A DNA stretch of 23,283 bases from UBA12151 sp964600645 (GTDB lineage: Bacteria > Patescibacteriota > Minisyncoccia > Moranbacterales > UBA9337), in NCBI GenBank assembly GCA_964600645.1, contig CAZRJL010000008.1, positions 1 to 23,283 on the forward strand. The letters are read 5' to 3'. Below the pieces are notes generated by a model, which worked only from the letters and a program-made list of their open reading frames with translations, was not told the origin of the DNA and ran no database searches. Each line of letters begins with the position of its first letter. Position 1 is the stretch's first letter. This document shows positions 1-7,177 of this stretch, in pieces. A program made the translations under genes and the position numbers.

Positions 1-398
1 CTTCCGAAGCGATTTATTATGATTTACTCATAAACAAGGTTGGGGCGGTCAAGGTTGACACGCGCAGTATGATTGAGTATGCTTTTCGAGACAAGCATGT
101 GGTTATTGTTTCCCCGACATCCTTTCTGGCGTACTTGCAAACCGTGCTTCAAGGATTGCGCGCGATGCAAATTGAAGAAAGCGCCAAGGAAATCCGAGGA
201 AATGTGGAAAGACTAGGAAAGCATATGATTGCGTTTGAAGATTTCTACAAAAAATTGGGAAACAGTATGGCAACAACGGTAAATCATTATAATTCCGGGT
301 ATAAAGAATTGGGAAAAATTGATAAAGATGTGGTAAAAATCACTGAAACGGAAAAAATTATTGAGCCGATGATTTTGGATAAACCGAATATGGAATAA
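1..398 (+). CDS. rmuC: DNA recombination protein RmuC, C-terminal part (5' end outside window)
   Basis: The reading frame is open from the first bases (codons in phase with position 3) to TAA at 396-398, so the start lies upstream. The visible 131 codons match the end of the RmuC domain: a segment reading DKHVVIVSPTSFLAYLQTVL, followed by a long helical region (ESAKEIRGNVERLGKHM, then a DFYKKLG stretch) typical of the RmuC C-terminus. RmuC proteins are predicted nucleases that limit inversions at short inverted repeats. They have an N-terminal coiled coil and a PD-(D/E)XK-like core, neither of which can be judged here. ispH follows after 4 bases, suggesting co-transcription. The family call is confident; the function in this organism is inferred. 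Confidence 0.88.
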   Translation, partial: SEAIYYDLLINKVGAVKVDTRSMIEYAFRDKHVVIVSPTSFLAYLQTVLQGLRAMQIEESAKEIRGNVERLGKHMIAFEDFYKKLGNSMATTVNHYNSGYKELGKIDKDVVKITETEKIIEPMILDKPNME

Positions 399-402
399 AC
401 AT

Positions 403-1275
403 ATGGAAGTAACACTTAGCAAATATGCCGGGTTTTGCGATGGCGTGCAGCGCGCGTATAATATCGTGAAAAAAATAGCCGATGATCCGATGATCAAGAA
501 ACCGATTTATATTCTCGGTTCTTTGGTGCATAATGAAGATGTGGTGAAAAAAATTCAAGAATTGGGAATCGGTAATATAAAACCGAAAGAAAGTTTGGAG
601 GAAATATTCGAATATGCGGATAAAAAAATCGGGACATTGGTAATTACCGCTCATGGAATGGGGCCGAAGATATATGAATTGGCAAAAAGGAAAGGCGTTG
701 ATATAGTAGATACGACTTGTCCGAAAGTAACCAAAGTTCAGAGATTGGCGCGGGTTTTCTTTGACCGCTTGTATCAAATCGTGATTGTGGGTGAAAAAGA
801 CCACAAAGAGGTGAAAGGAATTTATGAATGGGCGAAGAAAAAGGCTGTTTTTGTGGAGAATATTTTGGATTTAAAAAAATTGCGGCTGGATGTTTCCAAG
901 AAAGTTGCGATAATTTCTCAGACTACGCAAAATCAAGATTTTGTGAAAAAGGTTTCTAGTTTTATCAAGGGTAAATACAAGGATGTGGAGTTGGTGGATA
1001 CGATTTGTCTGGCAACGCAGAATAGACAAAGTGAAGTGAAAGATTTGGCAAAAAGGAATGACGCAGTAATAATAATCGGTTCCCCGGAAAGCGCCAATTC
1101 AACGCGACTTTGGGAAATTTCCAAGCAAATAAACCCCAGATCGTACTTTGTGCAAAATAAGAATGAAATAAAAAAAGAGTGGTTTATTACTTGTCAAAAA
1201 GTTGGTGTAACGGCCGGGGCATCTTCTCCGGAATGGATTATTGAGGATGTGATGAATTTTTTGAAAAGTTTATAG
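403..1275 (+). CDS. ispH: 4-hydroxy-3-methylbut-2-enyl diphosphate reductase (IspH/LytB)
   Basis: This 290-aa protein is a near full-length IspH. IspH makes the last step of the MEP isoprenoid pathway, reducing HMBPP to IPP and DMAPP with a [4Fe-4S] cluster. The three cluster cysteines are visible: C12 (GFCDGVQRA), C106 (DTTCPKV) and C202 (DTICLATQNRQ). Substrate-pocket residues are also present: H43 (HNEDVV), H84 (TAHGMGP), H134 and E136 (DHKEVKG), the SQTTQ segment near 172, the SANS motif near 230-233 and the terminal ASSPEWII. It starts 4 bases after rmuC without an obvious Shine-Dalgarno. No other MEP gene is in the window. Many CPR lineages have incomplete isoprenoid pathways, so whether it serves a complete pathway cannot be told here. 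Confidence 0.95.
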   Translation: MEVTLSKYAGFCDGVQRAYNIVKKIADDPMIKKPIYILGSLVHNEDVVKKIQELGIGNIKPKESLEEIFEYADKKIGTLVITAHGMGPKIYELAKRKGVDIVDTTCPKVTKVQRLARVFFDRLYQIVIVGEKDHKEVKGIYEWAKKKAVFVENILDLKKLRLDVSKKVAIISQTTQNQDFVKKVSSFIKGKYKDVELVDTICLATQNRQSEVKDLAKRNDAVIIIGSPESANSTRLWEISKQINPRSYFVQNKNEIKKEWFITCQKVGVTAGASSPEWIIEDVMNFLKSL

Positions 1276-1304
1276 TTGAAAAATAAGTGTTTTTAGATTA
1301 AACT
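1276..1304 (+). promoter_or_regulatory. Candidate promoter for the response regulator-aspS unit
   Basis: TTGAAA (1276-1281), 17 bases, then TAAACT (1299-1304). The -10 has two mismatches and no TG extension, so this is only moderately convincing. It begins right after the ispH stop codon. An AGGAGG-like stretch at 1305-1311 is too far (over 40 bases) from the ATG at 1353 to serve as its ribosome binding site. Confidence 0.35.
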
Positions 1305-1352
1305 GAGGAGGAAATAGTTTATTTAAATTTAAATATAGAAAATATTTTTGTT

Positions 1353-1715
1353 ATGAAGATTTTACTAGCGGAAGATGATCGGATGATTTCGGATATTTAT
1401 CAAAAAAAATTTGAAGTTTCCGGAGACGAGGTGGTAGTGGCGGCTGGAGGCAAGGAAGTTTTGAAAAAAATCAAGGAGGAAAAATTTGATCTTATTCTGC
1501 TTGATTTGGTTTTTCCGGAAATAGGCGGGATAGAATTGCTCAAAACAATCAAAAAAGAAAAATATTCAGATGCCAAAGTTGTCATTTTCAGCAATATGAA
1601 TGAAAAGGAAAATATAGAAGAAGCAAATCGGTTGGGGGCGGATGGTTTTATTCACAAATCCCAGTTTACTCCGGCGGAAACATTAAAAGAAATTAAAAAA
1701 ATTATGCAACAATAA
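1353..1715 (+). CDS. Single-domain response regulator (CheY-like receiver)
   Basis: This 120-aa protein is a stand-alone receiver domain with no output domain. The canonical residues are visible: acidic pair D8/D9 (LLAEDD), phosphoacceptor D51 (FDLILLDLVFPEI), the switch Ser S80 (VVIFSN) and invariant K102 (FIHKS). Such proteins take a phosphoryl group from a histidine kinase and signal by protein-protein contact. No kinase is encoded nearby, so the partner is unknown. aspS starts 5 bases after its stop, so the two are probably co-transcribed. There is no Shine-Dalgarno; the leader is A/T-rich. The domain call is secure and the specific role is unknown. Confidence 0.9.
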   Translation: MKILLAEDDRMISDIYQKKFEVSGDEVVVAAGGKEVLKKIKEEKFDLILLDLVFPEIGGIELLKTIKKEKYSDAKVVIFSNMNEKENIEEANRLGADGFIHKSQFTPAETLKEIKKIMQQ

Positions 1716-1720
1716 AAAAT

Positions 1721-3040
1721 ATGGAAAGAACGATAATCAAAGATGCTCCGCAAAAAATCGGACAAACAATCAGAATCAAAGGTTGGGTAAAAAGCCGACG
1801 CGATCATGGAAAGCTGATTTTTATGGATGTGCGTGATCGTAGTGGAGTGGTTCAAGTTGTGATTATACCGGACAAAAAAGAGGCGTATGAAACCGCGAAA
1901 GAATCGCGTAGCGAGTTTGTGGTGGACATTGAGGGATTGGCGAAAGAGCGACCGGGAGGAGCGGCAAATGAAAAAATTTCCACTGGAAGCGTGGAAATTG
2001 AGGCGGAAAAGTTTTCCATAATCTCCGCTACTAAGGAGGACTTACCGGTAGATATTTCCAGTGATGAAATGAATTTGAATTTGGAAACGCTTCTTAATTA
2101 TCGCGCGCTCACTGTTCGCAATGATAAAATAAACGCCATTTTCAAAATATATGCCAAATTGATTCAAGCGTATGGAGATTTTTTGCGAAGCAAGGATTTC
2201 TTGGAAATTAAAAGCCCTAAGATTCTCAACTCGGCAACCGAGGGCGGGGCGAATTTTTTCAAGATAAAATATTTTGACCGCGACGCTTTTTTAGCACAAA
2301 GCCCGCAGTTCTACAAACAGGCCGGCGTGGGGCTTTTTGAGCGTGTTTTTGAAATCGGAACGGTCTTTCGCGCCGAACCGCATTTTACCACCAGGCACGT
2401 TAATGAATATGTGAGCTTGGACGCGGAAATGGGGTTTATTGAAAATTTCGAGGATATAATGGCGCAGATGGAAAAAACGATGGCATATATCTTCAAATTT
2501 ATCGGTGAAAATTGCGCGGATGAATTGGAGAAATACGGCGCTACTGTTCCTGAAGTAAGGACTATTCCACGCATAAAATTGACCGAGGCGCTGGCGATTT
2601 TGGAAAAGGAATTCGGGAAAAAAATGGAAAAAGTGGATATTGATCCGGAAGGTGAGCGTTTGATTTGCGATTGGGCAAAGGAGAAATATGGAAGTGATTT
2701 GATTTTTCTGACACATTATCCTTCAAGCGTGAGACCGTTTTACGCAATGCCGAGTGAGGATCCGCAATATACCGAGAGTTTCGATTTGCTTTTTCGCGGA
2801 GTGGAAATTGCGACCGGAGGGCAAAGAATTCATGATTTCGACCAATTGGAAAAAAGTATCAAAAAGCACGGACTTGATCCGAAAGATTTCAAACATTATT
2901 TGGATGTTTTCCGCCACGGAATGCCTCCGCACGGAGGTTGGGGATTGGGAAGCGAAAGAATCGTGCAAAAAATCCTAGGACTTGCCAGCATCAAAGAAGC
3001 CGTCCTCTTCCCAAGAGACGTCAAACGCCTGACGCCGTAA
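1721..3040 (+). CDS. aspS: Aspartyl-tRNA synthetase, short archaeal/eukaryote-type (possibly non-discriminating)
   Basis: This class II synthetase charges tRNA with aspartate. The N-terminal OB fold is at about residues 16-110 (IRIKGWVKSRRDHGKL). The catalytic domain holds SATEGGANFF, LAQSPQFYKQ, motif 2 (VFRAEPHFTTRHVNE), RPFYAMPSEDP and motif 3 (GWGLGSERIV), and the protein ends LFPRDVKRLTP. At 439 aa it lacks the roughly 150-residue GAD insertion of ordinary bacterial AspRS (about 590 aa) and matches the archaeal/eukaryotic architecture. Such enzymes are often non-discriminating, charging tRNA-Asn as well for GatCAB amidation. At the position after GWV where archaeal discriminating enzymes carry Trp, this one has Lys, so specificity cannot be read off. 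It lies 5 bases after the response regulator, without a Shine-Dalgarno. Confidence 0.94.
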   Translation: MERTIIKDAPQKIGQTIRIKGWVKSRRDHGKLIFMDVRDRSGVVQVVIIPDKKEAYETAKESRSEFVVDIEGLAKERPGGAANEKISTGSVEIEAEKFSIISATKEDLPVDISSDEMNLNLETLLNYRALTVRNDKINAIFKIYAKLIQAYGDFLRSKDFLEIKSPKILNSATEGGANFFKIKYFDRDAFLAQSPQFYKQAGVGLFERVFEIGTVFRAEPHFTTRHVNEYVSLDAEMGFIENFEDIMAQMEKTMAYIFKFIGENCADELEKYGATVPEVRTIPRIKLTEALAILEKEFGKKMEKVDIDPEGERLICDWAKEKYGSDLIFLTHYPSSVRPFYAMPSEDPQYTESFDLLFRGVEIATGGQRIHDFDQLEKSIKKHGLDPKDFKHYLDVFRHGMPPHGGWGLGSERIVQKILGLASIKEAVLFPRDVKRLTP

Positions 3041-3062
3041 AATCGAAAACAAAAAATAAAAA

Positions 3063-4259
3063 ATGGAAAAAAAATCAAAGCATCAGGAAAAATTGGATCG
3101 GAATAGGGTGCGTGTTATAAATATTGTCGGTTTTTTGATGGGGTTTTCTCAATCGGTTTTAGCATATACTGTTTCAACCTATTTCAAAGAATCATCTGGA
3201 ACGGAGAATATGGGAATTTTTTATTTCTTGAGTTTTTCGGCAGTTCTGTTTATTCTACTTAATTTGTATAAAATTACCCAAAAAACCGGAAGCGTTTTTG
3301 TTTTTTTCTTTTCAATGGTTTCAAATATCACTTTTATTGCCGCCCTAATTGTTTTGCCGAAATCTTTTTTTGGAATCGTGGCTATGATTTTGTATCTCAT
3401 TTCCGTGTCGATTACTTGGGCAAGCCTTGATGTGGTTTTGGAAAGTTTTTCGGTTGATAAGATGTCGGGGAGAATTCGCGGATTGTATTTGACGGTATTT
3501 AACGCCGGATATGTTTTGGGACCGCTACTTGCTTCAAGGGTTTTTGTTCGGTTTGATTTCGACGGAATATTTTTCGTTTCGCTCTTATTTTCAATGTTCA
3601 TATTGTTATTTGCTATATTTGGTATGCGTCGGGCGGGAAATGCGGTTTTTCCCAAGAAAAGGCAAAGTGTCCGCAGTTTGGTTTTGGAGGCGCTCGGGAG
3701 AAAGAATATCTCTCGCATATATTATATTTCTTTTGTTTTGGATTTTTTCTATGCATTGATGGTGGTTTATACTCCGATTTATCTTCTTGATTTGGGCTTC
3801 TCTTGGAATCAATTGGGAATCGCATTTACGATTATGCTTATTCCTTTTGTGCTGGTTCAATATCCGGCGGGAGTTTTGGCGGACAAAAAAATCGGGGAAA
3901 AAGAAATGATAATTGCGGCCATTTCAATAATAGGAGTTTCTTCGTTTTTGTTTTTTATCAATACGTCGAAAGATATTTTTGTTTGGGCGGTAATTTTGTT
4001 TGCGACCAGGGTGGGAGCGGCGCTCGTTGAAATTTTGCGCGACTCATATTTCTACAAACAAGTGGATTATCGCCGGGCGGATATTATTGATTTTTTTCGT
4101 ACCGCGCAATCGGTGGCATATATCGCGGCGGCAGTTTTTGCAACTTTGATTTTGTGGGTCTTTTCATTGAAATATGTCTTTTTGCTTTTGGCAGTGGTGG
4201 TCTTTTCAGCTCTCATTCCAGCTATGAAGCTCACAGACAGCAAAGCGGAAAAAAATTGA
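3063..4259 (+). CDS. MFS family membrane transporter
   Basis: This 398-aa, very hydrophobic protein has roughly 11-12 predicted membrane segments. It begins with a basic cytoplasmic tail (KKSKHQEKLDRNRVR) followed by GFLMGFSQSVLAYTVS. Loop 2-3 is not canonical, but segment 4-5 carries SGRIRGLYLTVFNAGYVLGP, a motif seen in MFS proteins of the sugar/drug group, and a central basic loop (RRAGNAVFPKKRQSVR) separates two six-helix halves. PAGVLADKKIGEKEM in the second half is the repeat of the MFS loop 2-3 motif (G-x-L-A-D-K). The substrate is unknown. It starts 22 bases after aspS without a Shine-Dalgarno. Its TGA stop overlaps the -35 box of the next transcription unit. Confidence 0.85.
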   Translation: MEKKSKHQEKLDRNRVRVINIVGFLMGFSQSVLAYTVSTYFKESSGTENMGIFYFLSFSAVLFILLNLYKITQKTGSVFVFFFSMVSNITFIAALIVLPKSFFGIVAMILYLISVSITWASLDVVLESFSVDKMSGRIRGLYLTVFNAGYVLGPLLASRVFVRFDFDGIFFVSLLFSMFILLFAIFGMRRAGNAVFPKKRQSVRSLVLEALGRKNISRIYYISFVLDFFYALMVVYTPIYLLDLGFSWNQLGIAFTIMLIPFVLVQYPAGVLADKKIGEKEMIIAAISIIGVSSFLFFINTSKDIFVWAVILFATRVGAALVEILRDSYFYKQVDYRRADIIDFFRTAQSVAYIAAAVFATLILWVFSLKYVFLLLAVVVFSALIPAMKLTDSKAEKN

Positions 4260-4284
4260 CACAAAAATCATATATTGCTTTAAT
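4256..4284 (+). promoter_or_regulatory. Near-consensus sigma70-type promoter of the small 4.29-4.48 kb transcript
   Basis: A perfect TTGACA (4256-4261), a 17-base spacer and TTTAAT (4279-4284, one mismatch). It overlaps the stop codon of the MFS gene. Transcription should start near 4291. It is among the two strongest -35/-10 pairs in the window, yet it drives no normal-sized gene before the terminator at 4440-4478. Confidence 0.7.
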
Positions 4285-4345
4285 AGAAGCGCATACTGGC
4301 GGAATAAATCTCAAAAAATCAACCTGAAAAAAGGAGGTGATTCAT

Positions 4346-4411
4346 TTGATTGCATTGACATGCAAAATCAGCGAGCGTGAGGGCATCGGCCGGCGGCAGG
4401 AGCAATCCTAA
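4346..4411 (+). CDS. Possible 21-codon micro-ORF behind a very strong Shine-Dalgarno
   Basis: A TTG start at 4346 (or GTG at 4337, in frame) is preceded by AAAAAAGGAGGTGATTC, almost exactly the anti-anti-Shine-Dalgarno. The product would be 21 aa with one Cys and an Arg/Glu/Gln-rich tail (SEREGIGRRQEQS). No family was recognised. GTG places the start inside the Shine-Dalgarno, so TTG is preferred. The GC-rich second half of the ORF also takes part in a predicted RNA helix, so coding and structural roles could be combined. The tiny size makes this a candidate only. Confidence 0.3.
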   Translation: MIALTCKISEREGIGRRQEQS

Positions 4412-4439
4412 AAAGGAAGTTTGGGTTGCTTCTCGGGTT

Positions 4440-4478
4440 AGGGATTTCAACAGAAATCCCTAGCCTCTTTTTATTTTT
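4440..4478 (+). terminator. Strong intrinsic terminator
   Basis: AGGGATTTC, loop AACA, GAAATCCCT form a perfect 9-bp stem. It extends through G-T and G-C pairs (GGTT against AGCC) to about 13 bp and is followed by CTCTTTTTATTTTT. It closes the small transcript that starts near 4291. Confidence 0.8.
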
Positions 4479-4609
4479 GCCAAAATGCCGGAAAGATAGT
4501 AGAATAGCAAAAGGCGAATGTTTTTTTATTTGAATAATTTTGGCATATTTATAATTTTTCAAATCCCCTCTCGATCCCCCTTTTCCAAAGGGGAAAATAC
4601 ACTAAAATT
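4479..4609. other. Intergenic region upstream of scpA with a C-rich/G-rich hairpin
   Basis: It contains a candidate -10 (TATAAT, 4550-4555) for scpA with no properly spaced -35 (TTGAAT lies only 14 bases upstream). A 7-bp hairpin follows, CCCCTTT-TCC-AAAGGGG, at about 4575-4592. The text around it (AAATCCCCTCTCGATCCCC, then the hairpin) resembles the short C-rich/G-rich palindromic intergenic repeats common in many draft genomes. There is no second copy in this window. Confidence 0.4.
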
Positions 4610-5317
4610 ATGAATTATCAGGTAAAACTAAAGCAATTTGAAGGTCCTCTGGATCTTTTATTATCTTTGATCGAAAAAAAAGAGCTGGATATTACTCGGC
4701 TCAGTTTATCATCCGTGGCGGATCAATATCTGGATTTCATTCAAACGCGGGAAAATATAACCTTGGAAAGTTTGGCGGATTTTTTGTCGGTGGCTTCGAA
4801 ATTGATTTTGATCAAGTCCAAGGAGATGTTGCCGTTTTTGAAATTGAGTGAAGAAGAAGAGGAAGAGATTTTGGATTTGGAATGGCAGTTGGCGGAATAT
4901 CGAAAGTTCAAAGATATTTCCAAGAAAATCTTTCAAATGTTGGATGACAAGAGAGAGAGTTTTTCGCGGGAAAGTTTTTCCGGAATGCAGTCATTCTTTT
5001 TTCCGCCGGAAAATATTTCAGTTAATGATTTGTGTGGTATTTATTTGGAAGTTATCAATAATATTCCGGTTAAAGAAAAATTGGAGGAGGAGATGATCGG
5101 CGAGGTGATTACCCTAGAAGAAAAGATTGATCATTTGCAAAAGTTTTTGCGCGCCAAAATTGAAACTTCGTTTTCCGAATTGGTGGCAAACGCTCCGGAC
5201 AAGGTGGAAGTCATCGTTTCTTTTTTGGCGATGCTCGAAATGGTCAAGCAAAGAATAATTCATGTCGAGCAAGGAGAGTTGTTTAGTGATATCAAACTAA
5301 GACATAAAGAAATATGA
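4610..5317 (+). CDS. scpA: Segregation and condensation protein A (kleisin ScpA)
   Basis: ScpA is the kleisin that bridges the SMC heads and binds ScpB in the bacterial condensin, which organises the nucleoid. The 235-aa protein starts with the classic N-terminal kleisin segment (VKLKQFEGPLDLLLSLIEKKELDITRLSL) and continues with VADQYLDFI and SLADFLSVASKLILIKSKEMLPF. An acidic linker (about residues 81-90) follows, and a C-terminal winged-helix segment holds VSFLAMLEMVKQRIIHVEQ. The length is close to the family's usual 230-260 aa. Its TGA stop overlaps the scpB ATG (ATGA), indicating translational coupling of the two partners. No smc gene is in the window. Confidence 0.93.
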   Translation: MNYQVKLKQFEGPLDLLLSLIEKKELDITRLSLSSVADQYLDFIQTRENITLESLADFLSVASKLILIKSKEMLPFLKLSEEEEEEILDLEWQLAEYRKFKDISKKIFQMLDDKRESFSRESFSGMQSFFFPPENISVNDLCGIYLEVINNIPVKEKLEEEMIGEVITLEEKIDHLQKFLRAKIETSFSELVANAPDKVEVIVSFLAMLEMVKQRIIHVEQGELFSDIKLRHKEI

Positions 5318-5871
5318 AAACTGAAAATATAAAATCAATAATTGAAAGTATCTTGTTTGTGAGTGGCGAGCCGCTGGCAATTTCAAAAATTTGCAAAATA
5401 ATCAAATTGGAAAAAGAAGCGGTGGAAGGTGCTTTGGATGAGTTGGCGAAAGAATATTCCGAAGGAAAAAGAGGAATAAATATTATTCGAAAAGAGGATG
5501 ACGTCCAGATGGTTTCCAGTCCGGAAAATGTCGAATTCGTGGAGGGATTGGTCAAAAGCGAATTGCAAGAATCTTTAGGAAAAGCGGCGCTTGAAGTTTT
5601 GTCCGTGATCGCTTATCGCGGTCCGATTGCGCGGTTTGGAATTGATGAGATTCGCGGAGTCAATTCCAGCTTTATTTTGCGCAATCTTTTGATGCGCGGT
5701 TTGGTTGAAAGAGAAAATAATCCGAAAGACAGCCGTGGATATTTGTATAAAATATCTTTTGATTTTTTGAAAAAATTGGGAATTGCGGATATTTCCGAAC
5801 TTCCGGATTTTGAAAAATTATCAAAAGACGAGCGCGCGGATTTGATTGTTGAGAATGTAGAAAAAGAATAA
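5314..5871 (+). CDS. scpB: Segregation and condensation protein B (ScpB)
   Basis: ScpB is a dimer of winged-helix proteins that binds ScpA in the SMC-ScpAB complex. The 185-aa protein contains the expected signatures: IIESILFVSGEPLAISKI at the N-terminus, then GINIIRKEDDVQMVSSPE, ALEVLSVIAYRGPIARFGIDEIRGVNS and the second winged helix LLMRGLVERENNPKDSRGYLYKIS. The ATG overlaps the scpA stop by four bases. The C-terminal tail is short and acidic. No terminator directly follows; the next feature is a long inverted repeat at 5907-6023. Confidence 0.94.
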   Translation: MKTENIKSIIESILFVSGEPLAISKICKIIKLEKEAVEGALDELAKEYSEGKRGINIIRKEDDVQMVSSPENVEFVEGLVKSELQESLGKAALEVLSVIAYRGPIARFGIDEIRGVNSSFILRNLLMRGLVERENNPKDSRGYLYKISFDFLKKLGIADISELPDFEKLSKDERADLIVENVEKE

Positions 5872-5906
5872 ACATTATAATTTGTATACTCGAAAAACAT
5901 TCGTCC

Positions 5907-6023
5907 GGTTTTCCGAAAAAATGTCTTTTTCTTCGGCCTTTTCGACCCGCCTGCAACGCTTCGCATAGCGATACGGACAGGGGGACACGGGCAGCTACGA
6001 AAAAAACATTTTTTCGGAAAATC
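5907..6023. repeat. Long inverted repeat between scpB and the dacA-like gene
   Basis: The left arm TTTTCCGAAAAAATGT (5909-5924) is a perfect reverse complement of ACATTTTTTCGGAAAA (6006-6021), extendable to 18 bp with one G-T pair. The arms enclose about 81 bases that are more GC-rich than the flanks (GACCCGCCTGCAACG ... GGGGGACACGGGC). It could be an RNA fold at the end of the scpAB message, a bidirectional termination structure, or a remnant of a short mobile repeat. The right arm ends 24 bases before the next ATG. Confidence 0.6.
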
Positions 6024-6032
6024 TGATATTCT
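6024..6032 (+). promoter_or_regulatory. Weak candidate extended -10 for the dacA-like gene
   Basis: TG-A-TATTCT (6024-6032) with no clear -35. Initiation near 6039 would leave a leader of only a few bases before ATG 6046. This is low confidence. Confidence 0.25.
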
Positions 6033-6045
6033 TTGTTAATAATAA

Positions 6046-7173
6046 ATGGATATAAAAAATAAAGATAATTTTAATAATCCGGAAATTTTTCAGCGCAGCC
6101 GATTCAAGGAGAAAAAAACCGGGCATATTTGGTTTTTGATTGTAGCCATTCTTTTTTCCGTGGTTGTTTTTATTTTTTTTCAAAGCGATGAAAGAAATAT
6201 TCCGTTTTTTTCCGCTAAACAGGAAAAAACCGCGGCGTTTGAAGAGAAGAACAACTTAGAGGGAGCTGAAAATTCGGACAAAGACGATAATCAAGCAGTC
6301 AGAGGAACTGAAAAGGATATTTTTTTCGAAGGTAAAATGCCGAGTAGCCAATTTCAACCGGTGCGGAAAGAAAACTCGGGAGATCTTGTGTTGCCAAACG
6401 CCCACGCTTCTTTGATTTTGGATGCCGAATCTGGAACGATTTTGCATTATAATAACGGAAAAGAACGAAGGCAAATCGCTTCACTGACGAAATTGATGAC
6501 GGCGGTTTTGGTGATGGAAAAAATCAAAAATTTGGATGAAGAAGTTGTGATTGGAGATGAGGTTTATGTTGAAGGAACGAAAATTGGGTGTCCCAGGTCG
6601 GGATATTGTATCGGGCAAAGATTGCAAGTTGGGGAAAAAATTTCGGTGCGTTCTTTGTTAATGGCGATGTTGATGAATAGCGCCAATGATGCGGCAACCG
6701 CTTTGGGAAAACATATTTCCGGATCAATTGAAGATTTTTCAAAATTGATGAATGAACGAGCTAAGGAGCTCGGCTTCAATGATTCGCATTTTTGTACTCC
6801 GTCGGGATTGGAAATTGACGGACGTGAAAGTGAATGTTATTCAACTGCCTATGACATCGCGCGTATTGCTGCGCATTCAATGAGCTACGATGTTATTTGG
6901 GATATTATGCGCCTTCAACCGCAAACCATCTATTCGATTGATGGAAAACTTGCTCATGATATAATGAATACGGATCAAGTTCTGGATCAAATTCCTAATT
7001 GTCTCGGGGGAAAAACTGGGTTTACTCCGCTAGCTGGAAGTTCGCTTTTGATGGGAGCGACGGATAGTAGTGGAAAACATAAAATTGTGGCGGTACTTTT
7101 GGATGACCCGTACCGTTGGCAAGATATTAAAACTATGATAGACTGGACTTTCAATTCATGCGAGTGGCGATAA
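6046..7173 (+). CDS. D-alanyl-D-alanine carboxypeptidase, membrane-anchored (S11 family)
   Basis: This low-molecular-mass penicillin-binding protein of the S11 family trims the terminal D-Ala from peptidoglycan stem peptides outside the membrane. Of 375 aa, residues 1-26 are cytoplasmic and basic, about 27-46 form a single membrane anchor (HIWFLIVAILFSVVVFIFF), and 47-115 form a low-complexity charged linker. The catalytic domain follows with S-x-x-K at 146-149 (SLTK), S-x-N at 212-214 (SAN) and KTG at 323-325 (GGKTGFTPLAGSS). It differs from E. coli DacA in having an N-terminal signal anchor. The C-terminal amphipathic domain appears missing or very short, since the protein ends soon after the catalytic core. 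mraY follows after 4 bases, so the two cell-wall genes form an operon. Confidence 0.92.
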   Translation: MDIKNKDNFNNPEIFQRSRFKEKKTGHIWFLIVAILFSVVVFIFFQSDERNIPFFSAKQEKTAAFEEKNNLEGAENSDKDDNQAVRGTEKDIFFEGKMPSSQFQPVRKENSGDLVLPNAHASLILDAESGTILHYNNGKERRQIASLTKLMTAVLVMEKIKNLDEEVVIGDEVYVEGTKIGCPRSGYCIGQRLQVGEKISVRSLLMAMLMNSANDAATALGKHISGSIEDFSKLMNERAKELGFNDSHFCTPSGLEIDGRESECYSTAYDIARIAAHSMSYDVIWDIMRLQPQTIYSIDGKLAHDIMNTDQVLDQIPNCLGGKTGFTPLAGSSLLMGATDSSGKHKIVAVLLDDPYRWQDIKTMIDWTFNSCEWR

Positions 7174-7177
7174 AATT

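Larger units (their letters stand above)
4291..4478 (+). ncRNA. Putative small RNA or micro-ORF transcript, about 185 nt
   Basis: The unit is defined by the promoter at 4256-4284 and the intrinsic terminator at 4440-4478. Inside are a Shine-Dalgarno stretch with about 12 bases complementary to the 16S 3' tail (4329-4340), a 21-codon ORF, and two mutually exclusive helices. GATTGC (4348-4353) can pair with GCAATC (4402-4407), or AGCAATCC (4401-4408) can pair with GGGTTGCT (about 4423-4432). No known RNA family was recognised. It could be a structured sRNA, a leader peptide system or a small-protein mRNA. The transcript boundaries are inferred from sequence only. Confidence 0.45.

Noticed and set aside
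5995..6183. Minus-strand frame over the start of the dacA-like gene
   Set aside because: It is antisense to a motif-supported protein start, rich in Lys/Asn/Phe, with no domain.
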